DNA from: an uncultured Pseudobdellovibrionaceae bacterium
GTDB lineage: Bacteria > Bdellovibrionota > Bdellovibrionia > Bdellovibrionales > Bdellovibrionaceae
DNA length: 14,764 nt
Assembly (NCBI GenBank): GCA_937900305.1
Contig: CALCCV010000584.1
Coordinates: 1 to 14,764, forward strand
Direction: 5' to 3'
The stretch's first letter is position 1. Each line of letters begins with the position of its first letter. The notes beneath the pieces are model-generated. The model saw only the letters and a program-made list of their open reading frames with translations. It was not told the origin of the DNA and made no database searches. Shown here one piece after another: positions 7,932 through 14,282 of the stretch. Position numbers and translations under genes: made by a program.

Positions 7932-7948
7932 TGAGGAAAATTGCCTCA
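7932..7948 (+). promoter_or_regulatory. Dyad upstream of the sigma-54 promoter, candidate activator-binding site
   Basis: TGAGG (7932-7936) and CCTCA (7944-7948) are exact inverted repeats. Further symmetry inside (AA/TT) gives a 17-bp dyad of the form TGAGGNAANTTNCCTCA. Its centre is about 93 bp upstream of the transcription start inferred for the sigma-54 promoter, in the range where enhancer-binding proteins usually bind. The 7878-8059 interval otherwise holds the promoter and no gene. Confidence 0.5.
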
Positions 7949-8006
7949 CAAAACTGGGCAAGTTCTTCGGTCCCTTGATCAAATCTAATTTATTGCAGAT
8001 GAGTGG

Positions 8007-8022
8007 TGGCACCGACATTGCT
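8007..8022 (+). promoter_or_regulatory. Sigma-54 (RpoN) promoter
   Basis: TGGCAC (8007-8012), five bases, then TTGCT (8018-8022) match the sigma-54 consensus at every conserved position. The GG (8008-8009) and GC (8020-8021) have the required spacing. The predicted start is near 8033, giving a 27-nt leader that ends in AAGGAGGAGG and the ATG of the 88-aa protein. It should drive the two genes at 8060-8913. Transcription would depend on an enhancer-binding activator. Confidence 0.8.
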
Positions 8023-8059
8023 TTTACAATACTCAATGTCCACGAAGGAGGAGGAATTT

Positions 8060-8326
8060 ATGAATATCTCCAATGGTTCTTCGCGTTTGGTAGGAAGTAG
8101 TTTTTGGCAAAATGTGAAGGGATTTTTTGCACAGCTTTTAGATCGCGGCCTTGAGTCTCGCACACATTCGCTATCTGCAGACCCAGTGCATCCCAGTCGG
8201 CCCAGTCAATTGCAACCAAAGCTCAGACCTGAAACTCCCGTGCAGCCGTTGAAAGATACGCCCTTCAAAAATTCACCGGCCGAAAATTTACAAGTCGATA
8301 ATGCGCGCATGGATCATCGAATTTAA
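8060..8326 (+). CDS. Small unrecognised protein, first gene of the sigma-54-driven operon
   Basis: This 88-aa protein is one I do not recognise. The start is ATG 8060 because an unusually strong Shine-Dalgarno sequence (AAGGAGGAGG, 6 nt spacing) precedes it. An in-frame extension back to 8003 would cover the sigma-54 promoter and is rejected. The N-terminal 30 residues contain one likely amphipathic helix (SSFWQNVKGFFAQLLDRGL). The rest is polar, rich in Pro, Ser and Gln, and probably disordered (PVHPSRPSQLQPKLRPETPVQPL). There is no signal peptide, membrane helix or cysteine. It lies 35 bp before the OmpA-like gene. Its position directly after a consensus sigma-54 promoter argues that it is a real, regulated gene, perhaps a small cytoplasmic or peripheral membrane partner of the exported protein; that role is inference. 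Confidence 0.7.
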   Translation: MNISNGSSRLVGSSFWQNVKGFFAQLLDRGLESRTHSLSADPVHPSRPSQLQPKLRPETPVQPLKDTPFKNSPAENLQVDNARMDHRI

Positions 8327-8361
8327 TTTAAATTACCAAACCAACCTTTAAAGGAGGTCTC

Positions 8362-8913
8362 ATGAACCAAAAAATCACTCTTATGGCGGCTTTGACATTG
8401 TTTGCGTTTTTTGCACAAGCTGAAACAGCAAGCACTTCCTCTCTGAGCAAAACGTCTCAAGCCACTGCGCAAATCGGCGCAAGCGACTATGTTGTCGTGG
8501 ATTTCGAACAAGGTCGGGCTGGCATTTTACCTGCTCACAAAGATAAATTGAGAGAGTTGGCCGCAGTGGCAAAGGCCGCTGGTGAAAAGCGTGAGATCGA
8601 AGTCTTGGCATGGGCCGATCGCGAGTATCCACAAACTGGGCAAAAAGCAACTTCTGGCGACATTAAACTTGCCGAAGAGCGTGCTAAGGCGATCGAAACT
8701 TATCTTGAAAAAGATCTGAGCCTCTCGAAAGTTGAGCCCCACAACATGGCGAAACGCCCCAATATGTTTTCTGAACTTTTCAAAACAGATGATTTTGAGA
8801 TGAAAAAAACATTTGAGCAAACTGGAGCTGCTCCGGCCGAAGCGGACAGCGGACTTTCGAAATTCTTGATGAGCAAAGCTTCAAAAGCCGTCGTCATCAT
8901 CAAAAGAAACTAG
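8362..8913 (+). CDS. Exported OmpA-like (peptidoglycan-binding) periplasmic protein
   Basis: This 183-aa protein has a clear Sec signal peptide (MNQKITLMAALTLFAFFAQA, cleavage after AQA near residue 20). No lipobox is present. Residues 45-125 follow the OmpA C-terminal pattern: VVVDFEQGRAGILPAHKDKLRELAAVAKA, then IEVLAWADREYP (Asp in the position of the HTD Asp), and LAEERAKAIETYLEK (Arg in the position of the RA Arg). These Asp and Arg residues normally bind the diaminopimelate of peptidoglycan, so binding is plausible, but the sequence is divergent. The C-terminal 55 residues (from KRPNMFSELFKTDDFEMKK) are outside the domain and unrecognised. An excellent Shine-Dalgarno site (AAAGGAGG) precedes the ATG. 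It is the second gene after the sigma-54 promoter, and transcription probably ends at the hairpin at 9047-9072. Confidence 0.75.
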   Translation: MNQKITLMAALTLFAFFAQAETASTSSLSKTSQATAQIGASDYVVVDFEQGRAGILPAHKDKLRELAAVAKAAGEKREIEVLAWADREYPQTGQKATSGDIKLAEERAKAIETYLEKDLSLSKVEPHNMAKRPNMFSELFKTDDFEMKKTFEQTGAAPAEADSGLSKFLMSKASKAVVIIKRN

Positions 8914-8966
8914 TCCACTCTAAATCAATCGATTTATATAGCTGAGGGTGAGTTAAGATCGGTCGA

Positions 8967-8997
8967 GGTGGTGCCCGGGGCTCTCTCGGGAGCCACC
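8967..8997 (+). repeat. GC-rich hairpin downstream of the OmpA-like gene
   Basis: GGTGG (8967-8971) pairs with CCACC (8993-8997), and CCCG (8974-8977) pairs with CGGG (8987-8990), around a 9-nt loop. A competing fold pairs GGCTC with GAGCC. No T-run follows, so it is not a classical terminator. It could be an mRNA 3'-end stabiliser or a Rho-type or protein-binding site. Its role is unknown. Confidence 0.4.
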
Positions 8998-9000
8998 GAA

Positions 9001-9036
9001 AAACCAACCAAAAACCAATCAGAAATGAAACCAACC
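9001..9036 (+). repeat. Three short direct copies of AAACCAAYC
   Basis: AAACCAACC occurs at 9001-9009 and 9028-9036, with AAACCAATC at 9012-9020 between them. They lie between two hairpins in the untranslated region after the OmpA-like gene. The copies are short and in A-rich sequence, so chance is possible. Confidence 0.35.
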
Positions 9037-9046
9037 AGATGACATG

Positions 9047-9072
9047 AAAAGCAACCTGTGGGTTGTTTTTTT
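9047..9072 (+). terminator. Rho-independent terminator after the OmpA-like operon
   Basis: AAAAGCAACC (9047-9056) pairs with GGTTGTTTTT (9061-9070) around a TGTG loop, with one G-U pair, and merges into a T-run to 9072. It ends the sigma-54 operon and supports starting the ABC-F gene downstream at 9159 rather than at 9063. Confidence 0.75.
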
Positions 9073-9122
9073 CGTTTAGCCTTCGGGCAGGATTTCTTCC
9101 TGCTCAGCACAAGACTCCAGAC

Positions 9123-9151
9123 TTGAAGAACAGCTCGGGATCGCCTAGATT
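9123..9151 (+). promoter_or_regulatory. Candidate sigma-70 promoter of the ABC-F/arfB pair
   Basis: TTGAAG (9123-9128) and TAGATT (9146-9151) have a 17-bp spacer and 4 of 6 matches each. The predicted start is at or next to the ATG at 9159, which would make the transcript leaderless or nearly so. The ATG has no good Shine-Dalgarno site, which fits. The evidence is pattern only. Confidence 0.3.
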
Positions 9152-9158
9152 GGGCAAT

Positions 9159-10784
9159 ATGGTTCATTTTACGGGCGTTACGAAACAGTATGGCACTCGC
9201 ATTTTGTATAAAAATGCCAGTTTTCAAATCAATGACGGAGAAAAGATTGGGCTCGTCGGTCCAAATGGAGCGGGGAAGACAACAGTTTTTCGTCTCATTA
9301 TGGGCGAAGAAGGGTTTGATTCTGGAAATATCTCTAAATCTGACCGGACTGTGATCGGGTATTTTTCTCAAGACATCGAAGATATGCGGGGTCGATCGGC
9401 CCTCGAGGAAGTGAAATCGGCTGTTGGGAATATAGGCCAAGTTCAGATGCGTCTGCGCGAGATTGAAGCGCATTTGTCGGAACCCATGGACGACGACGCC
9501 ATGGCAAAAATACTTGAGGAGTATGGTGAGTTGCAGTCTGATTTCGAGCGGATGGGTGGATATGACCTAGAGTCTCGCAGTGCTGAAGTTTTGACGGGCT
9601 TAGGTATCGGGCCTGAAGATTATGACCGGCCCACTGAAAGTTTCAGCGGTGGCTGGAAGATGCGAATTGCCCTGGCTAAAATTTTGGTGTTGAGGCCGGA
9701 TCTTCTGTTGATGGACGAACCCACAAATCATTTGGATTTAGAGTCTATCGTTTGGCTTGAGCAGTGGTTGACCGAATATCCGGGCGCCTTGATGATGACA
9801 AGTCACGATCGTGAATTCATGAATCGTCTGGTCACCAAGATTGTCGAAGTCGCTCATCAAACCATTACGACCTATGGTGGAAATTACGATTTTTATGAGC
9901 GCGAAAAGAAAATTAGACTTGAGCAACTGATTGCGGCCGCCCGCCGCCAAGAAGACATGTTGGCGAAAGAAGAAGAGTTCATCGCTCGCTTTGCTGCGCG
10001 AGCGTCGCACGCGGCGCAAGTTCAATCGCGGGTTAAAAAAATTGAAAAAATCGAACGCATTGAAATTCCTCCTGAAGAGCAAGATATAAAATTCGTTTGG
10101 CCCAACACTCCGCGCGGAGGCGATGAGGTCGTAAAGTTTGAAGCTTTGGCGAAGACGTGGCCACTCAATCAGAAGGCGCAAACCAACGAAAAGTTGGTTT
10201 TTGCAAATGCTACGGGGTTGGTTAAACGGCTTGATCGAGTCGCGGTGGTGGGTGTCAACGGGGCTGGCAAATCGACACTTTTGAAAATTATTTCTGGAAT
10301 GACCGAATCGACGGGCGGAACACTCCAGATCGGTCCCAGCATTGAACTTGGATATTTTAGCCAAAATTCAATGGATGTTTTAGATCCAAAATCGACGATC
10401 ATGGAAGAAGTCCAAAGTCGCATTCCGAACTCCACGATTGGTTTTATTCGCAGCTTACTTGGAGCGTTCAAGTTTTCCGGCGATGACGTGAATAAGAAAA
10501 TATCAGTTTTATCGGGGGGCGAAAAAAGTCGACTGGTGTTGGCAACACTTCTGGCAAAACCCTTGAATTTGATGGTGCTTGATGAGCCGACGAACCATCT
10601 AGATATAGCGTCGCGAGAAGTGTTATTGGAGGCCATTAAGGAATTTCAGGGGACGGTCTTGATCGTCAGCCATGATCGTTACTTTTTGAGAGAGATTACG
10701 AACAAGGTTTTTGAACTTCATAAAAATCAGTTGCGGGTTTTTGACGGTGACTGGGATTATTATTTAACCAAGAAGTCTTACTAA
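9159..10784 (+). CDS. ABC-F family ATPase (translation factor type)
   Basis: This is a 541-aa soluble protein with two ABC domains and no membrane segment. Domain 1 has Walker A GPNGAGKT (34-41), signature FSGGWKMR (about 164-170) and Walker B LLLMDEPTNHLD (about 180-191). The inter-domain linker (about 245-300) is a highly charged helical hairpin of the kind that reaches into the ribosomal E and P sites. Domain 2 has GVNGAGKST (about 364-372), LSGGEKSR (about 450-457) and VLDEPTNHLD (about 473-482). ABC-F proteins act on ribosomes as translation or rescue factors, or confer antibiotic resistance. The sequence looks closest to the YheS/Uup-like group, which is a guess. ATG 9159 is chosen because MVHFTGVTKQYG is the normal family N-terminus; an upstream in-frame start at 9063 lies inside the terminator hairpin. 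arfB follows after 28 bp. Confidence 0.93.
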   Translation: MVHFTGVTKQYGTRILYKNASFQINDGEKIGLVGPNGAGKTTVFRLIMGEEGFDSGNISKSDRTVIGYFSQDIEDMRGRSALEEVKSAVGNIGQVQMRLREIEAHLSEPMDDDAMAKILEEYGELQSDFERMGGYDLESRSAEVLTGLGIGPEDYDRPTESFSGGWKMRIALAKILVLRPDLLLMDEPTNHLDLESIVWLEQWLTEYPGALMMTSHDREFMNRLVTKIVEVAHQTITTYGGNYDFYEREKKIRLEQLIAAARRQEDMLAKEEEFIARFAARASHAAQVQSRVKKIEKIERIEIPPEEQDIKFVWPNTPRGGDEVVKFEALAKTWPLNQKAQTNEKLVFANATGLVKRLDRVAVVGVNGAGKSTLLKIISGMTESTGGTLQIGPSIELGYFSQNSMDVLDPKSTIMEEVQSRIPNSTIGFIRSLLGAFKFSGDDVNKKISVLSGGEKSRLVLATLLAKPLNLMVLDEPTNHLDIASREVLLEAIKEFQGTVLIVSHDRYFLREITNKVFELHKNQLRVFDGDWDYYLTKKSY

Positions 10785-10812
10785 TTGACGACTTCAACGA
10801 CCGAGATCATCT

Positions 10813-11238
10813 ATGGCACAGAAATTTGTCGTTTCAGGTAAAGAGCGACTTCATCATGAACTGCAGTTTTCAAATCATTTGGCCAGCGGGCCGGGTGGTC
10901 AAAACGTTCAGAAGACGGCAACGGCCGTTTTGCTTAAATTTAATTTGGTGGAGAGCCAGAGTTTCACGGCTAGAGAAAAAGATCGTTTGCTGTTGAAGTT
11001 GGGTTCGCGCTTAACAAATGAAGGTGAGTTAATCGTAAAAGCACAAACACAAAGAAGTTTGTTGGCCAATAAAGATGAAGTTGTCGTAAAGTTGATCGAA
11101 ATTCTTGAGCAAGCTCTTTATATTCAACCCCCCCGCAAAGCCACGAAGCCGACCAGGTCCTCACAACGACGTCGGGTCGACGATAAGAAGAAAAAAGGTC
11201 AGAATAAAAAATTGCGGCAAAATAAAAACTACGATTGA
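10813..11238 (+). CDS. arfB: ArfB-type peptidyl-tRNA hydrolase (ribosome rescue)
   Basis: This 141-aa protein is the typical size of ArfB/YaeJ. The catalytic GGQ lies in SGPGGQNVQKTATAV (GGQ 28-30), which is the class I release-factor motif that hydrolyses peptidyl-tRNA. There is no codon-recognition domain. The C-terminal tail is strongly basic (RKATKPTRSSQRRRV, then KKKKGQNKKLRQNK). In this family that tail inserts into the empty mRNA channel of stalled ribosomes. The product would therefore release nascent chains from non-stop ribosomes. The gene is 28 bp after an ABC-F ATPase on the same strand, making a likely two-gene translation-quality unit. The only strong hairpin between it and the convergent subtilase gene is oriented to stop the opposing transcript. 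Confidence 0.92.
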   Translation: MAQKFVVSGKERLHHELQFSNHLASGPGGQNVQKTATAVLLKFNLVESQSFTAREKDRLLLKLGSRLTNEGELIVKAQTQRSLLANKDEVVVKLIEILEQALYIQPPRKATKPTRSSQRRRVDDKKKKGQNKKLRQNKNYD

Positions 11239-11245
11239 AGATTCG

Positions 11246-11283
11246 CAAAAAGACCCCGGCTGCAAATCCATCTGCAACCGGGG
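11246..11283 (-). terminator. Rho-independent terminator for the subtilase operon
   Basis: CCCCGG plus TGCA (11254-11264) pairs with TGCA plus CCGGGG (11273-11283), with one C/A mismatch and an 8-nt loop. Read on the minus strand, the hairpin is followed by TCTTTTTGC, so it terminates transcription arriving from the subtilase gene. On the plus strand no T-run follows, so it is a poorer terminator for arfB. Confidence 0.7.
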
Positions 11284-11333
11284 CCGGTCTGTAAGCCCCA
11301 TTCTTCCCTGAAGTTATCTCGCGAGCGCCCATC

Positions 11334-12488
11334 TCACTCGGGAGAAACTTTTTGGAAAAACTCCGTACCATCCTGGTTTGGAGAAAGACGAAAACCCTCC
11401 TTAGTTAAGTAGAGATTTGGTTGGTTGATCGGCGCGGCCGCCGTAGACAAGGACCTGCCGCGCATTTTTAAGCTTCGATCCATTTGAACAATGCCTTGAG
11501 AACGCATTTTTTCGAACAGCCACCGGCGGGGTTGCGCTGAGGCCAAGAGAATTTCTTTGAGCTGGCTCGCGGTCATTTCGCGATTCTGCAACAACAGGCC
11601 TGCAACGATTCCTGTTACATAGGCGGTGGACTGTGATGTGCCAGACATCCGGCCATGTTTTCCAGAAGGTAAGGTTGAAATGACGTTGCTTCCTGGTGCT
11701 GCGATATCGACGGTCTTTGCTCCAAAGTTGCTGAAGGAGGCGAGGTCACCGTTTTCGTCAGACGCTGCGACCGAGATGATATTTTTCATTTTATAGGCAG
11801 CTGGAAAATAATTGATCAAATCTGTATTTAGGTGCTCGTTGCCAGCAGCAGCGACCAAGGGGATCTCTTGCCGTGCCATCTGTTCAACCAGCGCGCTTTC
11901 CGCAACACTGCGTTCGAAACCTCCTCCTGAGTAGTTTAAAATCGAGGCGTTCATTTTAATCACATAGCTCATCGCTTCGAGGCTCGCGGCGAGAGGATCG
12001 TGTTTTGGGAAATCCTCATCGTAGTATTTCAGGGGCATGATTTTTATTCTGTGCATTTTTTGAGACCCGACGAAACTCTCTAGCGTTTGCAAAATCACTC
12101 CACTCACGTGACTGCCGTGTCCATCGTGATCACTGACGTCATTGGAATTGGCGATGAAGTTCCAACCATGAACATCATCCACGTAACCATTGTGGTCGTC
12201 ATCTTGGCCGTTGATCGATTTGTCGCGGCCAAGACCGTCGACACCCGATTCACCAGGATTGGTCCACAAATAAGGTTGCAAATCGGGATGCCGCAAATCT
12301 ATTCCAGTGTCGATCACTGCGATCACAATATCGCTGGCGGGATCATCCTTGATCCGAGTGGGGGAACCCCGACTTCCCTGCTTCGCCAGCGCCGAACTGC
12401 AATCGGTAAAAAATAAATTTACGAGACCTAGGAGAACCACGAACACAAAATAAGTTTTCATGTATCGACCGAGCGTTTGTAAAATCAT
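11334..12488 (-). CDS. Secreted S8 (subtilisin-like) serine peptidase
   Basis: This is a 384-aa protein. A hydrophobic signal sequence (YFVFVVLLGLVNLFF, cleavage probably after ALA near residue 35) precedes the S8 catalytic domain. The triad is Asp60 (AVIDTGID), His124 (HDGHGSHVSG) and Ser285 (MSGTSQSTA), with oxyanion-hole Asn217 (AAAGNEH). A DDDHNGYVDDVHGWNF segment typical of many bacterial subtilases is present, and no long inhibitory propeptide is evident. The C-terminal 70 residues are unassigned. The enzyme should be exported and active. The start ATG at 12488 overlaps the stop of the YD-repeat gene (ATGA) and has AGGAGG within the upstream coding end, so the two are translationally coupled. 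An internal ATG at residue 10 would also retain the signal peptide. Confidence 0.92.
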   Translation of the reverse strand: MILQTLGRYMKTYFVFVVLLGLVNLFFTDCSSALAKQGSRGSPTRIKDDPASDIVIAVIDTGIDLRHPDLQPYLWTNPGESGVDGLGRDKSINGQDDDHNGYVDDVHGWNFIANSNDVSDHDGHGSHVSGVILQTLESFVGSQKMHRIKIMPLKYYDEDFPKHDPLAASLEAMSYVIKMNASILNYSGGGFERSVAESALVEQMARQEIPLVAAAGNEHLNTDLINYFPAAYKMKNIISVAASDENGDLASFSNFGAKTVDIAAPGSNVISTLPSGKHGRMSGTSQSTAYVTGIVAGLLLQNREMTASQLKEILLASAQPRRWLFEKMRSQGIVQMDRSLKMRGRSLSTAAAPINQPNLYLTKEGFRLSPNQDGTEFFQKVSPE

Positions 12489-13630
12489 TGGGCCTCCTGA
12501 GATACGAGTCGAGAAAGACGTTTGAGCAATCCTGATTGAGCATCGACTTGTAGGCTGTAGCGGCCTTTTTCCGTACCCAGACGGATCTCTTGAATGTAAA
12601 TTTTTTCGCGAGGCAGTTGGGCAGACTGGATGTCAATTTCGAACGATTTTTTCTTTTCATTAGGACAAGTTTTTTCGATAAAACGTTTGCTGCTTCCGCT
12701 AACGAGAGCGGGAGTTTTTGGGTAAGAAATGTCAAAGCGACAAGTCGTTTCGTCAACGTATTTGCGAAGAAGATCCTCGGTCTGATCGTATTCGGCCTGA
12801 AGCACTTGCCCCTGTGGGGTCACCACAGAAGTCAAATTGCCGAGGTCATCGTAGGAGTACCGTTCAAAATTTCCGTCAGATTCAACCTTTCGAAGTTGGC
12901 CTGAATCGTCGTAGTGAAAGATCGTGCGGCCTTTGCCGGAGTCAGGGAGGCGTTGCAATCGCAAGATGCGGTGAAATGCCTTGGCTGAATCGACGATCAA
13001 AGACTGTTGTTCCGTCTGCAGCCGCACGAGCTTCTCTTTTTTGTAATAGAGTTCAATGGATTTTCCGCCATGGAGAATTGCGGTTAACCGACCATCCTGG
13101 TCGAAGAGGAACTGGCGCTGATTGTTTGCATAGATCGCCAGTCCCTTCTTCTCGTTGACTAAAAAAACTCCCGGTTGATGATTAGAACGCCATAGCAGCT
13201 CCCTTCCCTGAGAGTTTTTTTGATTCAATCCTTGAACCGGCTGAGGCAAATTCTGCAAACTCCGCTCGGCCGTGAATGAGGACACCATCTCATCACATTT
13301 TTGGAGTTGAATACTTTCTTTTTCAATCGTGAGTTTGTATTCGAGATCTGAACACCAACCTAACCCAAAATAACCTATGTACAGCGAACGACTGTCGAAG
13401 CTTCGTTGGAGGCGCAGGTTGCCATCCTCAAGGGCGACCTCGTCAGTTCTGATTGCATGCAAACTGCCGTTGATGACGTTGATCATGGCATCGCTGGACG
13501 GAGAATAGAGCGCGAGGGCTGCTCCTAATGATAGCGCTAGCCAAACTTGCAGTGCGCGAATTTCATCTTTCGTATAATTTGATTTATTGAATGTGCCCCG
13601 GATCGAATTTTTGTTTTGTTGTTTCCCCAT
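12485..13630 (-). CDS. Secreted short RHS/YD-repeat protein
   Basis: The protein is 381 aa from ATG 13630; an in-frame TTG at 13648 would add 6 residues. A long polar n-region (about 25 residues) precedes a hydrophobic stretch (VWLALSLGAALALYSPSSDA), which looks like an atypical signal peptide. Next comes a segment like the start of RHS/YD proteins (LEDGNLRLQRSFDSRSLYIGYFGLGWCSDLEYKLTI). Later sequence contains YD repeats: FHYDDSGQLRKVESDGNFERYSYDDLGNLTSVVTPQGQ. RHS/YD proteins normally form large beta-shells, often with toxin C-termini. This one is short, with few repeats and no toxin domain recognised; the C-terminal 100 residues are unassigned. It is followed, with an ATGA overlap, by a secreted subtilase, suggesting that the two work together. 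Confidence 0.78.
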   Translation of the reverse strand: MGKQQNKNSIRGTFNKSNYTKDEIRALQVWLALSLGAALALYSPSSDAMINVINGSLHAIRTDEVALEDGNLRLQRSFDSRSLYIGYFGLGWCSDLEYKLTIEKESIQLQKCDEMVSSFTAERSLQNLPQPVQGLNQKNSQGRELLWRSNHQPGVFLVNEKKGLAIYANNQRQFLFDQDGRLTAILHGGKSIELYYKKEKLVRLQTEQQSLIVDSAKAFHRILRLQRLPDSGKGRTIFHYDDSGQLRKVESDGNFERYSYDDLGNLTSVVTPQGQVLQAEYDQTEDLLRKYVDETTCRFDISYPKTPALVSGSSKRFIEKTCPNEKKKSFEIDIQSAQLPREKIYIQEIRLGTEKGRYSLQVDAQSGLLKRLSRLVSQEAQ

Positions 13631-13648
13631 GACTAAGTGACATAGCAA

Positions 13649-13754
13649 TTAGTGATCCAGGTCCTTGGGGCTTTTGGTGATTTTGACTATGGAATTGGTA
13701 TTCATTGTTGGCACTGGCAACAGGGCTGTCAGTGCTAACAGAGGTGATCACTAA
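13649..13754. repeat. 106-bp segment bounded by 9-bp inverted repeats, containing a 10-bp hairpin
   Basis: TTAGTGATC (13649-13657) and GATCACTAA (13746-13754) are exact reverse complements. Inside, GTTGGCACTG (13707-13716) pairs with CAGTGCTAAC (13730-13739), with one G-U, around a 13-nt loop that itself contains ACAG/CTGT. No flanking target duplication is seen and no T-run follows the hairpin. It lies between the GGDEF and YD-repeat genes; the 168-bp interval holds no supported gene. It may be an operator array or a remnant of a small repeat element. Confidence 0.45.
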
Positions 13755-13798
13755 GTTTTGGTCGCCTGTCAATAAAGCGACAAGGCCCTGTCTAGAAG

Positions 13799-14281
13799 CT
13801 AAGCGGCTACGTTGCTCTTGCCCGAGAGGGTGAGTTTGTTACGTCCGGTGTTCTTAGATTCGTATAGGGCGGTGTCGGCGCGTTTGATCCAATTTGAAAC
13901 GCTTTCACCTTTATTGAGTTGGGAAATCCCGAGTGAAATTGTAAAACGCAGCTCTTTGTTGTTTTGGACAAAGACTTCGCGTCTTATGCGTTCGAGTGCG
14001 TCGTGTCCTCGTTTTGCCGCCAATTCAATAGGATGGTCGGGTAGAACGATGGCAAACTCTTCGCCACCAATTCGAGCCACAAAGTCGGTGTCTCGGTCAA
14101 AAACTTCGTGAAGAAGGCGAACGCACTCTTTCAAGATGAAGTCACCCACGTCATGGCCGAAGCCGTCGTTAATTTTTTTGAAATGATCAATATCCAAAAT
14201 GATGAGTGATGGCGGGAGGGTTGATAGCTCTCCCAGCCTGGCAATTTGTTTCACTTGCTCGTCGAAGCTTTTCCGATTCGG
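13799..14281 (-). CDS. GGDEF diguanylate cyclase domain, N-terminally truncated
   Basis: The frame encodes a GGDEF domain that makes cyclic di-GMP. From the GTG at 14254, 151 aa can be read, with LDIDHFKKINDGFGH (metal and nucleotide binding), RDTD inhibitory I-site at 54-57 and GGEEF at 63-67. TISLGISQL and RADTALYESKNTGRNKL complete the domain. All catalytic residues are present. However, in-frame sequence upstream reads NRKSFDEQ and then becomes unrelated after about 14281. The normal DxLTGLxNR entry to the domain is therefore missing everything before (P)NR, as are any sensor domain and natural start. The break coincides with the start of the head-to-head GshA fragment. The annotated GTG start is probably artefactual. 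No terminator T-run is seen after the stop. Confidence 0.82.
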   Translation of the reverse strand, partial: PNRKSFDEQVKQIARLGELSTLPPSLIILDIDHFKKINDGFGHDVGDFILKECVRLLHEVFDRDTDFVARIGGEEFAIVLPDHPIELAAKRGHDALERIRREVFVQNNKELRFTISLGISQLNKGESVSNWIKRADTALYESKNTGRNKLTLSGKSNVAA

Positions 14282-14282
14282 A
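14272..14282. other. Palindromic junction between two 5'-truncated, divergent genes
   Basis: TCCGA-T-TCGGA is an 11-bp palindrome with an odd centre. To its left is the GGDEF domain cut at its NR motif; to its right is a GshA-family protein entered in mid-domain. Both reading frames lose recognisable family sequence at this point. This suggests a deletion, inversion or chimeric join at short inverted homology rather than an intact intergenic region. Confidence 0.6.

Noticed and set aside
8003..8059. In-frame upstream extension of the 88-aa gene
   Set aside because: It overlaps the sigma-54 promoter and inferred transcription start, whereas ATG 8060 has an excellent ribosome site.
9063..9158. 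In-frame upstream extension of the ABC-F gene (32 extra residues)
   Set aside because: It begins inside the terminator T-run, has no Shine-Dalgarno site, and the extra residues do not resemble the family. MVHFTGVTKQYG at 9159 is the typical start.
9188..9205. TGGCAC-containing element as another sigma-54 promoter
   Set aside because: It lies inside the ABC-F coding region and lacks the TTGC -12 half. The TGGCAC at 13709 is likewise part of the hairpin stem and has no -12 box.
13584..13772. 62-aa minus-strand frame before and overlapping the YD-repeat gene
   Set aside because: Low-complexity polar sequence, no ribosome site, a different frame from the YD gene, and it spans the inverted repeats.
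13755..13798. GTCGC/GCGAC repeat after the GGDEF stop as a terminator
   Set aside because: Five-base arms with an 11-nt loop and no following T-run on the minus strand.
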